Source of the DNA: JALOAR01 sp041649415
Lineage (GTDB): Bacteria; Patescibacteriota; Minisyncoccia; UBA6257; Colwellbacteraceae
Direction of reading: 5' to 3'
Assembly (NCBI GenBank): GCA_041649415.1
Contig: JBAZND010000001.1
Span: 124,001 to 188,000 of the forward strand
DNA length: 64,000 bases
A program made the translations under genes and the position numbers. The notes beneath the pieces were generated by a model. That model was not told the DNA's origin and did not search any database. It was given only the letters and a program-made list of their open reading frames with translations. Shown here piece by piece: positions 15,125 through 20,969 of the stretch (positions are counted from its first letter, which is position 1; each line of letters starts with the position of its first letter).

Positions 15125-16783
15125 TTACATTCTCTTCGGCAGTTTAATGCCGAGCAGTTCTAGTCCGCTCTTTAAAACTATTGCTCCCGCCGTAGCCAAC
15201 CCCAGTCTCGCTTCTGCCGTCTTTTTCTCCGCTTTTATGACAGGCAGGGATTCGTAAAAAGCGTTTAAAACATTCGCCGTTTTAAAGAGATAATCCGCCA
15301 AGTGATTCGGTTCGTATTTCTCGGCAGCATAGGTAGCTGCGTCGGAGAAATGAACTAAAGATTCTAAGACTTTCTTTTCCGTCTCGTCCGAAAGCGATTC
15401 TATACCAAGCTTCGGTTTCAGCCCGCGCGCTTTCTGTATGATGCTTCTAAGTCTTGAGTAGGTATATTGGATATATGGCGCCGAATTGCCTTTAAGGCTA
15501 AGCATCGCATCCCAGTCAAAAACGATATCGCTCAACCGATAATGCGACAGGTCATAGTATTTGACCGCGCCGATGCCCACTTGTTCCGCCGAATTCGGAT
15601 TTATCTTGGCCGCTGCTTCTTTTGCTTTATCAAGCAAATCCGTAAGTTTTATAAACTCGCCTTTTCGGGTAGAGAACTTTTTCCCCGACGCGCCAAGCAT
15701 CATTCCGAATTTTATGTGATGCAATTCGATCTCCGGCGCCAGATTTAATAAACGAACTGTTTCAAAAAGCTGCGCGAAATGCAACGCCTGCTCGTTAGCC
15801 ACCACATAGAGAATTTTTACCGGTTTCCATTTATTTACCCTGTATTCAATGGTCGCTAGATCCGTAGTCGTATAAAGATGCGCTCCGTCCGCTTTCTCTA
15901 TCACATAAGGTGGAAGTCTCTCGTCTTTAAAAAAGATCTTTACGGCGCCTTCGTCTTTTCGCGCAACGCCAAGTTTCAAAGCATCGTTCACAATTCCCTC
16001 AAGCATCGGCTCGTAGAAACTCTCGCCAAGCATCACATCAAATTTCACTTGAAGCCGCTTATAAATTTTTTCAAACTCTTTAATACTTTCTTTTACAAAC
16101 AGTTTCCAAAGCTTTGTATTTTCCGTATCTTTCTTTTGCAATTTCGCTGTTTCCTTCCGCGCCTCTTCCATTAATATGCCGTTTTCTTCCGCTTCTTTGT
16201 GAAACCTGACGTAGAGCGATACCAAATGCTCCACCGGATTTTTTTTGAATTCTTCTTTATCGGCCCAATGCTTGTATGCGTAAATAAGCGCCCCGAATTG
16301 CGTTCCCCAATCTCCCAAATGATTGTCGCTTACGACTTTGTATCCCTGAAATCTTAGTAGGTTCGCAATCGCCGCCCCGATTACCGTTGATCGCAAATGT
16401 CCCACAGACATAGGTTTTGCAATATTCGGCGCGGAGTAGTCTATAACTATCGTTTTGCCCCTTCCAATAACCCCTGAACCATAACGTTCTCTCTTGCTTA
16501 AAATGGCCTCTGCCTCTTTAATCATCGCCTCTTTTGAAATAAAAAAATTAACAAAGCCCGGCGTTGCTATTTCTATCCTTTCAAAAAGTTCCTTTGGCGC
16601 TATTTTAAGGACGCTTGATATTATCTCTTTCGCCTCTTCTCGCGGATTTGTCTCTTTAAGTCCCGCTCGTATCATCGCCAAGTTCGTTGAATAATGGCCG
16701 AATTTTGAGTCCTCCGGTATTGTTACCTTGGGCTCCAGTTCGCCAGTTGCTTCAATAAGAATATTGGTAATCGTCTCTATCAT
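15125..16783 (-). CDS. argS: Arginyl-tRNA synthetase
   Basis: Class Ia synthetase, 552 aa, full length. The N-terminal Add1-like domain is followed by the catalytic motif APNIAKPMSVGHLRSTVIG, where HLRS is the HIGH equivalent (about residue 127). DNHLGDWGTQFGALIYAY and the KMSK-equivalent zone GKKFSTRKGEFI are present. The C-terminal DALR-type anticodon-binding domain ends in GIKLPKRM, a short form of the usual LPERM end. Three tRNA-Arg genes (TCT, CCT, CCG) occur in the window. It is the first gene of the argS-dus pair and diverges from smpB. Confidence 0.96.
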   Translation of the reverse strand: MIETITNILIEATGELEPKVTIPEDSKFGHYSTNLAMIRAGLKETNPREEAKEIISSVLKIAPKELFERIEIATPGFVNFFISKEAMIKEAEAILSKRERYGSGVIGRGKTIVIDYSAPNIAKPMSVGHLRSTVIGAAIANLLRFQGYKVVSDNHLGDWGTQFGALIYAYKHWADKEEFKKNPVEHLVSLYVRFHKEAEENGILMEEARKETAKLQKKDTENTKLWKLFVKESIKEFEKIYKRLQVKFDVMLGESFYEPMLEGIVNDALKLGVARKDEGAVKIFFKDERLPPYVIEKADGAHLYTTTDLATIEYRVNKWKPVKILYVVANEQALHFAQLFETVRLLNLAPEIELHHIKFGMMLGASGKKFSTRKGEFIKLTDLLDKAKEAAAKINPNSAEQVGIGAVKYYDLSHYRLSDIVFDWDAMLSLKGNSAPYIQYTYSRLRSIIQKARGLKPKLGIESLSDETEKKVLESLVHFSDAATYAAEKYEPNHLADYLFKTANVLNAFYESLPVIKAEKKTAEARLGLATAGAIVLKSGLELLGIKLPKRM

Positions 16784-16793
16784 TAATTAAGAT
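16764..16793 (+). promoter_or_regulatory. Putative smpB promoter
   Basis: TTGGTA (16764-16769), 18-nt spacer, TAAGAT (16788-16793). Predicted start near 16800 lies after the first ATG (16797) and about 5 nt before the second in-frame ATG (16806). Confidence 0.45.
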
Positions 16794-16796
16794 TAT

Positions 16797-17246
16797 ATGA
16801 CGTATATGCCCGCCTTTGCTACCAATAGAAAAGCCTCATTTAATTATGATATCCGCGAAATGCTCGAGGCCGGTATTGAATTGCTTGGCTGGGAGGTTAA
16901 ATCTGTTAAAAACGGCCGCGCGGACCTTTCAGGTTCTTATGGAATCATTCGCAACGGCGAAGTCTGGCTCGTAAATCTAGACATTCCCTTATATCAGCCG
17001 AAAAACACGCCGGGCGAACCCGACATTTCGCGCGCGAAGCGAATTCTTTTAAACAAAAAAGAGATCACCGAGATTCTAAAGAGAACGGAGTCTGAAAGAT
17101 TATCCATTATTCCCTTGGAGCTTTACGGGAAACACGGTCGAGTAAAAGTAAAACTCGGTCTGGGTTCCCCTCGCCGTAAGGCGGACAAACGCGAGGTGAT
17201 AAAAAAGAGAGACATCTCCAAGGAATTGGGACGAAAAATAAAATAA
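16797..17246 (+). CDS. smpB: SsrA-binding protein SmpB
   Basis: RNA-binding beta-barrel protein that brings tmRNA to stalled ribosomes. Family blocks: NRKASFNYDIREMLEAGIEL (about 9-28), GWEVKSVKNGRADLSGSY and the basic C-terminal tail (KADKREVIKKRDISKELGRK), which becomes helical in the decoding centre. Length 149 aa is typical. The first ATG (16797) may lie upstream of the transcription start; the second ATG (16806, MPAFATNRKASF) is equally good and gives a more usual N-terminus. tmRNA begins 43 nt downstream of the stop, so both trans-translation components are adjacent and probably co-transcribed. Confidence 0.95.
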   Translation: MTYMPAFATNRKASFNYDIREMLEAGIELLGWEVKSVKNGRADLSGSYGIIRNGEVWLVNLDIPLYQPKNTPGEPDISRAKRILLNKKEITEILKRTESERLSIIPLELYGKHGRVKVKLGLGSPRRKADKREVIKKRDISKELGRKIK

Positions 17247-17289
17247 TTCTCTCTTGCCAAAACGTTGTTTTTGTGTTACACCGCAAAGC

Positions 17290-17641
17290 GGGGATGAAAG
17301 GCCTCGACAAGTTAAAAACTGAATAGTCGCGCGCGGAGCCGGATCTTCTCCAAAAACAGATCCAAAACTACAAACGCCACTAACAAAGTACGCGTTCCCG
17401 CTTTCGCTTTTGCGTAACGGGTGTCTCTGGGATACTTCGCCTGAAGTTCCCAGTAAGGCATAATATTTCAGGCTGCGTTCCGTAATCTTGTGTTTCATTG
17501 CGAAACAAAGAAGAATAGAAACACGGTTCAATAATCCGTTAGTTCGGTTAAAAGATTATTGATTTACCTCAAACCGAAATATGCTCGTAGACGCTATTCA
17601 TGATTTTGGCTTGGATGTGGGTTCAACTCCCACCATCTCCA
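17290..17641 (+). ncRNA. ssrA: tmRNA (transfer-messenger RNA)
   Basis: The tRNA-like ends pair as GGGGATG (17290-17296) and CATCTCC (17634-17640) with discriminator A at 17641. The 3' part has a T arm TGGGTTCAACTCCCA and the typical GGCTTGGATG run-in. CCA is not encoded. The most plausible tag frame is 17376-17417: GCC ACT AAC AAA GTA CGC GTT CCC GCT TTC GCT TTT GCG TAA, giving the degradation tag ATNKVRVPAFAFA. It ends in small and aromatic hydrophobic residues instead of the common ALAA. smpB lies directly upstream and a terminator directly downstream. Confidence 0.92.
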
Positions 17642-17646
17642 CAAGG

Positions 17647-17668
17647 CCCGCTAATCAGCGGGTTTTAT
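17647..17668 (+). terminator. Terminator of tmRNA
   Basis: Stem CCCGCT/AGCGGG with loop AATC, followed by TTTTA, starting 6 nt after the tmRNA end. Confidence 0.75.
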
Positions 17669-17733
17669 GATATGCAATGCCATATAGTGAGAGTTAATAA
17701 ATATTCCAAATAAAACCCGCCATTACGCTTCCC

Positions 17734-17762
17734 TTGACAATACCCCATTTATCTGCTACCAT
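17734..17762 (+). promoter_or_regulatory. Strong sigma70-type promoter
   Basis: TTGACA (17734-17739), 17-nt spacer, TACCAT (17757-17762) with a TGC extended -10. It drives an isolated transcript of about 300 nt that ends at the hairpin at 18035-18067. Confidence 0.7.
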
Positions 17763-17802
17763 ACGCTCAGTTCCCAAAAATCTATGGAAGGAAGTGTCTC
17801 TT

Positions 17803-17946
17803 ATGAGAAAGACCGGACCTCCGCTCCACTCCCATCGCGCATTCGATATGTATATGATCGTGTCGTCTTCGCCGGCTTCCCGGGGCGCGCGCTTTCGCGT
17901 TCCGCGGCACGCTGGCCGGCCCCACTGCCACTCCAATACAGCCTGA
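17803..17946 (+). CDS. Small Arg/His/Pro-rich ORF in a GC-rich isolated transcript
   Basis: A 47-codon ORF (MRKTGPPLHSHRAF at its start, GRPHCHSNTA at its end) begins 8 nt after a purine-rich GGAAGGAAG ribosome site. It lies inside a short transcription unit with its own strong promoter (17734-17762) and terminator (18035-18067). Base composition is visibly more GC-rich than the neighbours, with runs such as GGGGCGCGCGC, so codon use is unlike the rest of the window. No family is recognised. A second frame from ATG 17784 is open for 69 codons but lacks a ribosome site. The unit may instead be a structured RNA, so the coding call is weak. Confidence 0.35.
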   Translation: MRKTGPPLHSHRAFDMYMIVSSSPASRGARFRVPRHAGRPHCHSNTA

Positions 17947-18034
17947 ACCAGCGAACACAGCGGTGGGGCACCTTCCATATTGCTGCCGCATAGGATGCGA
18001 CGTATCGCGCATGCCCTAGTGGCCGCGCAGACAA

Positions 18035-18067
18035 GCCCCCGTTCACATTGGACGGGGGCAATTTTTA
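18035..18067 (+). terminator. Strong intrinsic terminator
   Basis: GCCCCCGT (18035-18042) pairs with ACGGGGGC (18052-18059), followed by AATTTTTATTT. It ends the isolated transcript from the 17734 promoter. Confidence 0.85.
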
Positions 18068-18149
18068 TTTATTGACTCGCCAAACAATAACCCTTATTCT
18101 GCGTAAAGGCACTAATAGTCGTAAGCCGCCAAAAAATATTTAAAGAAAA

Positions 18150-18317
18150 ATGGATGAGTTAAACATGAATCCGGGTGCTGCCGAAGCAATGGATAAACCC
18201 GTTGCTACTGAAGCCGTCGAAACAGGCGCGGCTGAAGATGTCGGCGAGTCGGCGACGGTTGAAGAGTCCTCTGTCGAAGAGACTTCAACTCCCGATGAAA
18301 CTGACGTAACCGCGTAG
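18150..18317 (+). CDS. Small acidic protein, unknown function
   Basis: A 55-aa ORF starting MDELNMNPGAAEAMDKPV and ending DETDVTA, rich in Glu, Ala, Val and Thr with no Cys, Trp, Tyr or Arg. It is too short for routine gene callers but has consistent codon use and is followed 13 nt later by a strong terminator (18331-18361). A purine run (AAAGAAAAA) precedes the ATG. The composition suggests an intrinsically disordered cytoplasmic protein; no family is recognised. Confidence 0.5.
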   Translation: MDELNMNPGAAEAMDKPVATEAVETGAAEDVGESATVEESSVEETSTPDETDVTA

Positions 18318-18330
18318 TTGCATCAACTAA

Positions 18331-18361
18331 AACAGGATCCCTAGAGGGATCCTGTTTTTTA
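18331..18361. terminator. Bidirectional intrinsic terminator
   Basis: Perfect 11-bp stem AACAGGATCCC/GGGATCCTGTT with loop TAGA and T-runs on both sides. It separates the small acidic gene from the convergent 18364-18780 gene. Confidence 0.85.
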
Positions 18362-18363
18362 TT

Positions 18364-18780
18364 TCACTCAGAGCTTATTTCCCCTTCACACTCAGGGCAC
18401 TCGTTCTTTATCCTTAAAGTAAATGGCAGTGTCGACATAATCTCGCCATCAATATTTATTTCCGCTCTATAATCTCCTTCCCGTTCAAGCGCTACGCCTC
18501 GCAAAAAAACTACGTGACCAATTGATGCAGTATCTGACTTGGCAGGATTTAATTTTACGGCATACGGTTCTATGCAATCCTTCTGATAACCGCTTGTGAT
18601 TCTCACTCCAAGCTCATGCTCCTTCATATCTCCCGGGACAAAATTCACCACCACCGCCGCTTCGTTATGCACCGCGGGCAAGGAACCCGCGGCAAGGTCA
18701 GTTATCGGGTCTATAATCTCAAGCCTTCCTTTATCAAGGATTCTTGCTTCCTGCGCCAATATGGCAAAATTCAATCTCAT
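18364..18780 (-). CDS. DUF6941-like protein (beta-sandwich)
   Basis: A 138-aa soluble protein beginning MRLNFAILAQEARILDKGRLEI, the typical opening of a bacterial family with a short beta-sandwich domain of unknown role (DUF6941-like). GVRITSGYQKDCIEPYAV and GDYRAEINIDGEIMSTLPF fit alternating beta strands. The C-terminus adds a CPEC pair (KNECPECEGEISSE), so it may bind a metal with partners. It is monocistronic and ends at the bidirectional terminator. The family assignment rests on memory of the N-terminal pattern and is not certain. Confidence 0.6.
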   Translation of the reverse strand: MRLNFAILAQEARILDKGRLEIIDPITDLAAGSLPAVHNEAAVVVNFVPGDMKEHELGVRITSGYQKDCIEPYAVKLNPAKSDTASIGHVVFLRGVALEREGDYRAEINIDGEIMSTLPFTLRIKNECPECEGEISSE

Positions 18781-18825
18781 ACCTTATGGATATCCCAAAA
18801 TTTCTATTTTTTCAACAGCCTGGAG

Positions 18826-18838
18826 GTTATCCACTTGT
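18826..18838 (+). repeat. 13-bp repeat GTTATCCACTTGT, copy 1 (DnaA-box-like)
   Basis: GTTATCCACTTGT occurs here and again at 19151-19163. TTATCCACT is one base from the DnaA consensus TTATCCACA. In both places the right end supplies the TTG of a candidate -35 box, so it could be an operator for a shared regulator, possibly DnaA. Confidence 0.6.
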
Positions 18839-18862
18839 AGAACGACTTGGCTGGTTTAGAGT
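18835..18862 (+). promoter_or_regulatory. Candidate promoter of an intergenic RNA
   Basis: TTGTAG (18835-18840), 16-nt spacer, TAGAGT (18857-18862). The -35 overlaps the 13-bp DnaA-box-like repeat. The match is weaker than for other promoters here. Confidence 0.35.
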
Positions 18863-18869
18863 TAAACTA

Positions 18870-19140
18870 TAGTTGCTTTAAAAGTTAACCCTGTCACCGC
18901 GGCAGTCAATGCGCTTCTTCATACAGTCCTCCTTCTCTCCACGACCGAAGGACGCGTAAGCATGCCGCGCTTGAGCCACGAGGCAATATTTACGCGCCCT
19001 TCCTAAATCAGGCATCCTGCTTTCCGGATAGCAAGCTGAAAAGAACGCGTGTGTGCCACGACAAAACCTCCAACCGACGAGGCGAGCGCCTTTGCAACGG
19101 GCGTTTGCCTCACCTTAGACCCTTTTAAAAGGGGTTTTTA
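18870..19140 (+). ncRNA. Candidate structured RNA in a 650-bp gene-poor stretch
   Basis: Between the 18364-18780 gene and infC there is no convincing long gene. A plus-strand transcript would run from the promoter at 18835 to a hairpin terminator (19119-19135, ACCCTTT/AAAGGGGT-type stem, then TTTTTA). It contains stems such as GAGGC...GCCTC enclosing CGCC...GGCG (19079-19111). On the opposite strand a 77-codon open frame ends at 18878. Its last in-frame ATG (18922, 14 codons, MKKRIDCRGDRVNF) follows a perfect AAGGAGG site, so a small minus-strand gene is the rival explanation. It does not show RNase P, SRP or 6S signatures that I could recognise. Confidence 0.3.
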
Positions 19141-19150
19141 TTGCCCAAAA

Positions 19151-19163
19151 GTTATCCACTTGT
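19151..19163 (+). repeat. 13-bp repeat GTTATCCACTTGT, copy 2
   Basis: Identical to 18826-18838, 325 bp away, and again overlapping a -35 box, here that of the infC leader promoter. Confidence 0.6.
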
Positions 19164-19188
19164 CGTAGCGAAAAAGTATCATTAAGAT
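19160..19188 (+). promoter_or_regulatory. Promoter of the infC-rpmI-rplT operon
   Basis: TTGTCG (19160-19165), 17-nt spacer, TAAGAT (19183-19188). It would start a leader of roughly 240 nt before infC. Confidence 0.55.
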
Positions 19189-19194
19189 GACATT

Positions 19195-19358
19195 AACGTT
19201 CCTTCATAAGTGAAAATCGGAGTCCTACAAAGACTCGTTGCATATAAGCGCCACTTTCTATCGGCACAAAAGAATATGACCTTTAGGTCACAAATGCCGC
19301 TCCGCAAGAGCTTATATATACGAAAGAAAGGCTCCTCTCTAGGGAGCCTTTTTCTTTT
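19195..19358 (+). promoter_or_regulatory. Attenuator leader of infC-rpmI-rplT
   Basis: The leader can fold as hairpin GAGTC (19220)/GACTC (19232), then a long branched stem: ATATAAGC (19242)/GCTTATAT (19310), CGGCA (19262)/TGCCG (19295) and TGACC (19277)/GGTCA (19286). Next comes a strong terminator, AAAGGCTCC (19327)/GGAGCCTTT (19343) followed by TTCTTTT. A terminator inside the leader of an IF3-L35-L20 operon indicates transcription attenuation. By analogy with Bacillus, ribosomal protein L20 is the likely ligand; the fold here is not proven to match that leader. Confidence 0.7.
19327..19358 (+). terminator. Attenuator terminator upstream of infC
   Basis: Nine-bp stem AAAGGCTCC/GGAGCCTTT with loop TCTCTAG and a TTCTTTT tail, located before the infC coding region. 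Confidence 0.8.
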
Positions 19359-19486
19359 GCCATCTAATTGACTCATTAATCGCAAACCTCTATATTTTTC
19401 ATATAAGCAGATACCCCTACAAAAGAAAATATGCGCCCGTTCCAGCATTTCGGAAAAACCGTGAGATTACCGCTCGCGAGCTCCGA

Positions 19487-19948
19487 GTGATAGACGAGAA
19501 TGGGCAAAACCTCGGCGTCCTCCAAACGGACGCCGCTCTGAAAATGGCCGAGGCCAAAGGATTTGATTTGATTGAAATCGCCGCTTCGGCAAACCCTCCT
19601 GTTGCGCGCATCGGCAGTTACGATAAATTCCGCTATCAAAAGGAGAAGGAGTTTAAAAAAGAAGAGCAGGCCAAGGCAAAAGGTCGGGATGATATGAAAC
19701 AGGTTCGCATTGGCGTCGGCTCAGCAAGAAACGACCTTTTGATAAGAGCCAAGCAAATTGACGAATTCCTTAAAGGAGGCTATAAAGTAGAGATTTTGCT
19801 TAAGCTCCGCGGAAGGGAAAAAGCCAATAAAGAATGGGCTTTGGAGAAACTGAACGAATTTCTTGAGTTAATTACCGAAACTTTCCACATTACGAGCAGC
19901 CCCAAACCGGGCGGAAGAGGCTTTACCGTTCAAATAAGCAAAATTTAA
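19487..19948 (+). CDS. infC: Translation initiation factor IF-3 (start unresolved)
   Basis: IF-3 controls start-codon selection on the 30S subunit. The frame contains the N-domain (VIDENGQNLGVLQTDAAL), linker and C-domain (KQVRIGVGSARNDLLIRAKQ, VEILLKLRGREKANKEWA, SSPKPGGRGFTVQI). The coordinate given is the first GTG, but the conserved FRKNREITAREL residues are encoded in frame from about 19448, so the real start is upstream. No ATG, GTG or TTG exists there; candidates are AUA 19403 or AUU 19394, and non-AUG starts are characteristic of infC. Alternatively an ATG at 19431 is in another frame and would join in frame if a five-A run at 19454-19458 had one more A. rpmI and rplT follow. Confidence 0.9.
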   Translation: MIDENGQNLGVLQTDAALKMAEAKGFDLIEIAASANPPVARIGSYDKFRYQKEKEFKKEEQAKAKGRDDMKQVRIGVGSARNDLLIRAKQIDEFLKGGYKVEILLKLRGREKANKEWALEKLNEFLELITETFHITSSPKPGGRGFTVQISKI

Positions 19949-19951
19949 TCC

Positions 19952-20128
19952 ATGGCAAGAAAAACTTTTTCTAAAAGATTCAAAATCACCAAAACGGGGA
20001 AAATCATGCGCCGCCAGATGGGGCTTTCTCATTTTAAATCCAAAAAGAACTCCAAGATTATCCGCAACAAAAGAAGTTCCGTTGCTTTGGCATCCGCTGA
20101 CAGAAGACAAATAATTGCCGGCTTATAA
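19952..20128 (+). CDS. rpmI: 50S ribosomal protein L35
   Basis: A 58-aa basic protein starting MARKTFSKRFKITKTGKIMR, with the L35 pattern of a basic N-terminus, GLSHFKSKKNSKIIRNKRS and a C-terminal ADRRQIIAGL. It is 3 nt after infC and 6 nt before rplT, the standard infC-rpmI-rplT order. Too short for most open-frame lists, but its identity is clear from position and sequence. Confidence 0.93.
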   Translation: MARKTFSKRFKITKTGKIMRRQMGLSHFKSKKNSKIIRNKRSSVALASADRRQIIAGL

Positions 20129-20134
20129 AAAATA

Positions 20135-20485
20135 ATGACTAGAGTTAAAAGAGGCACTATCGCCCATAAAAAAAGAGAGAGAATTCTCAAATACACCAAA
20201 GGCTTCCACTGGGGGAGAAAATCCAAAGAGAGTCTTGCGAAAGAAGCTTTAGTTCACGCTTGGCAACACGCTTATCGCGGCCGAAAAGAAAAGAAAAGAG
20301 AACTTCGCGCTCTTTGGAATGTTAAATTGAACGCCGCCCTAAGAGAAGAGGGATTGACTTACAGCAAATTCATCAGCTCCTTAAAAACCAAAAATATCAA
20401 GCTTGACCGGAAGGTCTTGGCGGAGATTGCCGCAAACCACTCGGAGTCTTGGAAGAAGCTTGTTTCGTCCGTAAGTGAGGCCTAG
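20135..20485 (+). CDS. rplT: 50S ribosomal protein L20
   Basis: A 116-aa protein with the L20 signature: TRVKRGTIAHKKRERILKYTKGF, RKSKESLAKEALVHAWQHAY, RELRALWNVKLNAALREEGL and a helical C-terminus. L20 binds 23S rRNA early in assembly and in many bacteria represses its own operon. The folded leader with terminator upstream of infC suggests the same here. Its last 89 nt overlap the convergent Nudix gene, an unusually long antisense overlap. Confidence 0.95.
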   Translation: MTRVKRGTIAHKKRERILKYTKGFHWGRKSKESLAKEALVHAWQHAYRGRKEKKRELRALWNVKLNAALREEGLTYSKFISSLKTKNIKLDRKVLAEIAANHSESWKKLVSSVSEA

Positions 20486-20969
20486 GATTGATATACTCAT
20501 AGGCGTTTCTTAACAGTCTTTGACTGTCTCTGTAAGGCGCCAAAATATGCCTCGCGTCTTTATATTGAAACCAGCCGAAACCTTCATGTTCGGATGATAT
20601 TTTAACTTCCGTCTCATCGGTTTCCGCAAGATAGAATATTACCACTTTAAAAATCTGTTCCCTGTTTCTGCTAAAACGGAATTTTTCAACTGCCCTAAAA
20701 TTCCTTTTTATGGAAAGTTTTGCGGGATTTATTCCTGTTTCTTCCTGCGTCTCCCTTATAGCCGCTTCCTTGCTTGTTTCACGCACGTTCACTTCTTCGG
20801 AATCTCCGCCGATGGAAGTAACAACGTTTTTCAAATTCTCAATATGACCCTTGGGAAAATTCCAGTATCTTCCCCCATGGTAAAGCAGCAGGAACCTTGG
20901 TCCCTGCGATGTGTTTCGGTAGACTATAAGACCGGCCGAAAATTCTTTTTTCATTTTATTCTTGTCCAT
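20397..20969 (-). CDS. Nudix hydrolase with insertion in the Nudix box
   Basis: A 190-aa Nudix-fold pyrophosphohydrolase; the substrate class could be dinucleoside polyphosphates or oxidised nucleotides. The fold start EFSAGLIVYRN and FPKGHIE are present. The catalytic helix ETSKEAAIRETQEETGI fits E-x7-RExxEExGU. However, between GHIE and this Glu there are about 20 extra residues (NLKNVVTSIGGDSEEVNVR region), where the canonical box allows five. A C-terminal Pro/Arg/Ser-rich tail of about 30 residues is encoded over the rplT 3' end. The ATG (20969) shares its A with the polX stop (TAATG), so it is coupled to polX, suggesting a nucleotide-sanitising or repair context. Confidence 0.82.
   Translation of the reverse strand: MDKNKMKKEFSAGLIVYRNTSQGPRFLLLYHGGRYWNFPKGHIENLKNVVTSIGGDSEEVNVRETSKEAAIRETQEETGINPAKLSIKRNFRAVEKFRFSRNREQIFKVVIFYLAETDETEVKISSEHEGFGWFQYKDARHILAPYRDSQRLLRNAYEYINPRPHLRTKQASSKTPSGLRQSPPRPSGQA

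Noticed and set aside
17694..18061. Minus-strand open frames of 76-94 codons
   Set aside because: The only good promoter and terminator pair is oriented for the plus strand; these frames arise from GC-rich sequence.
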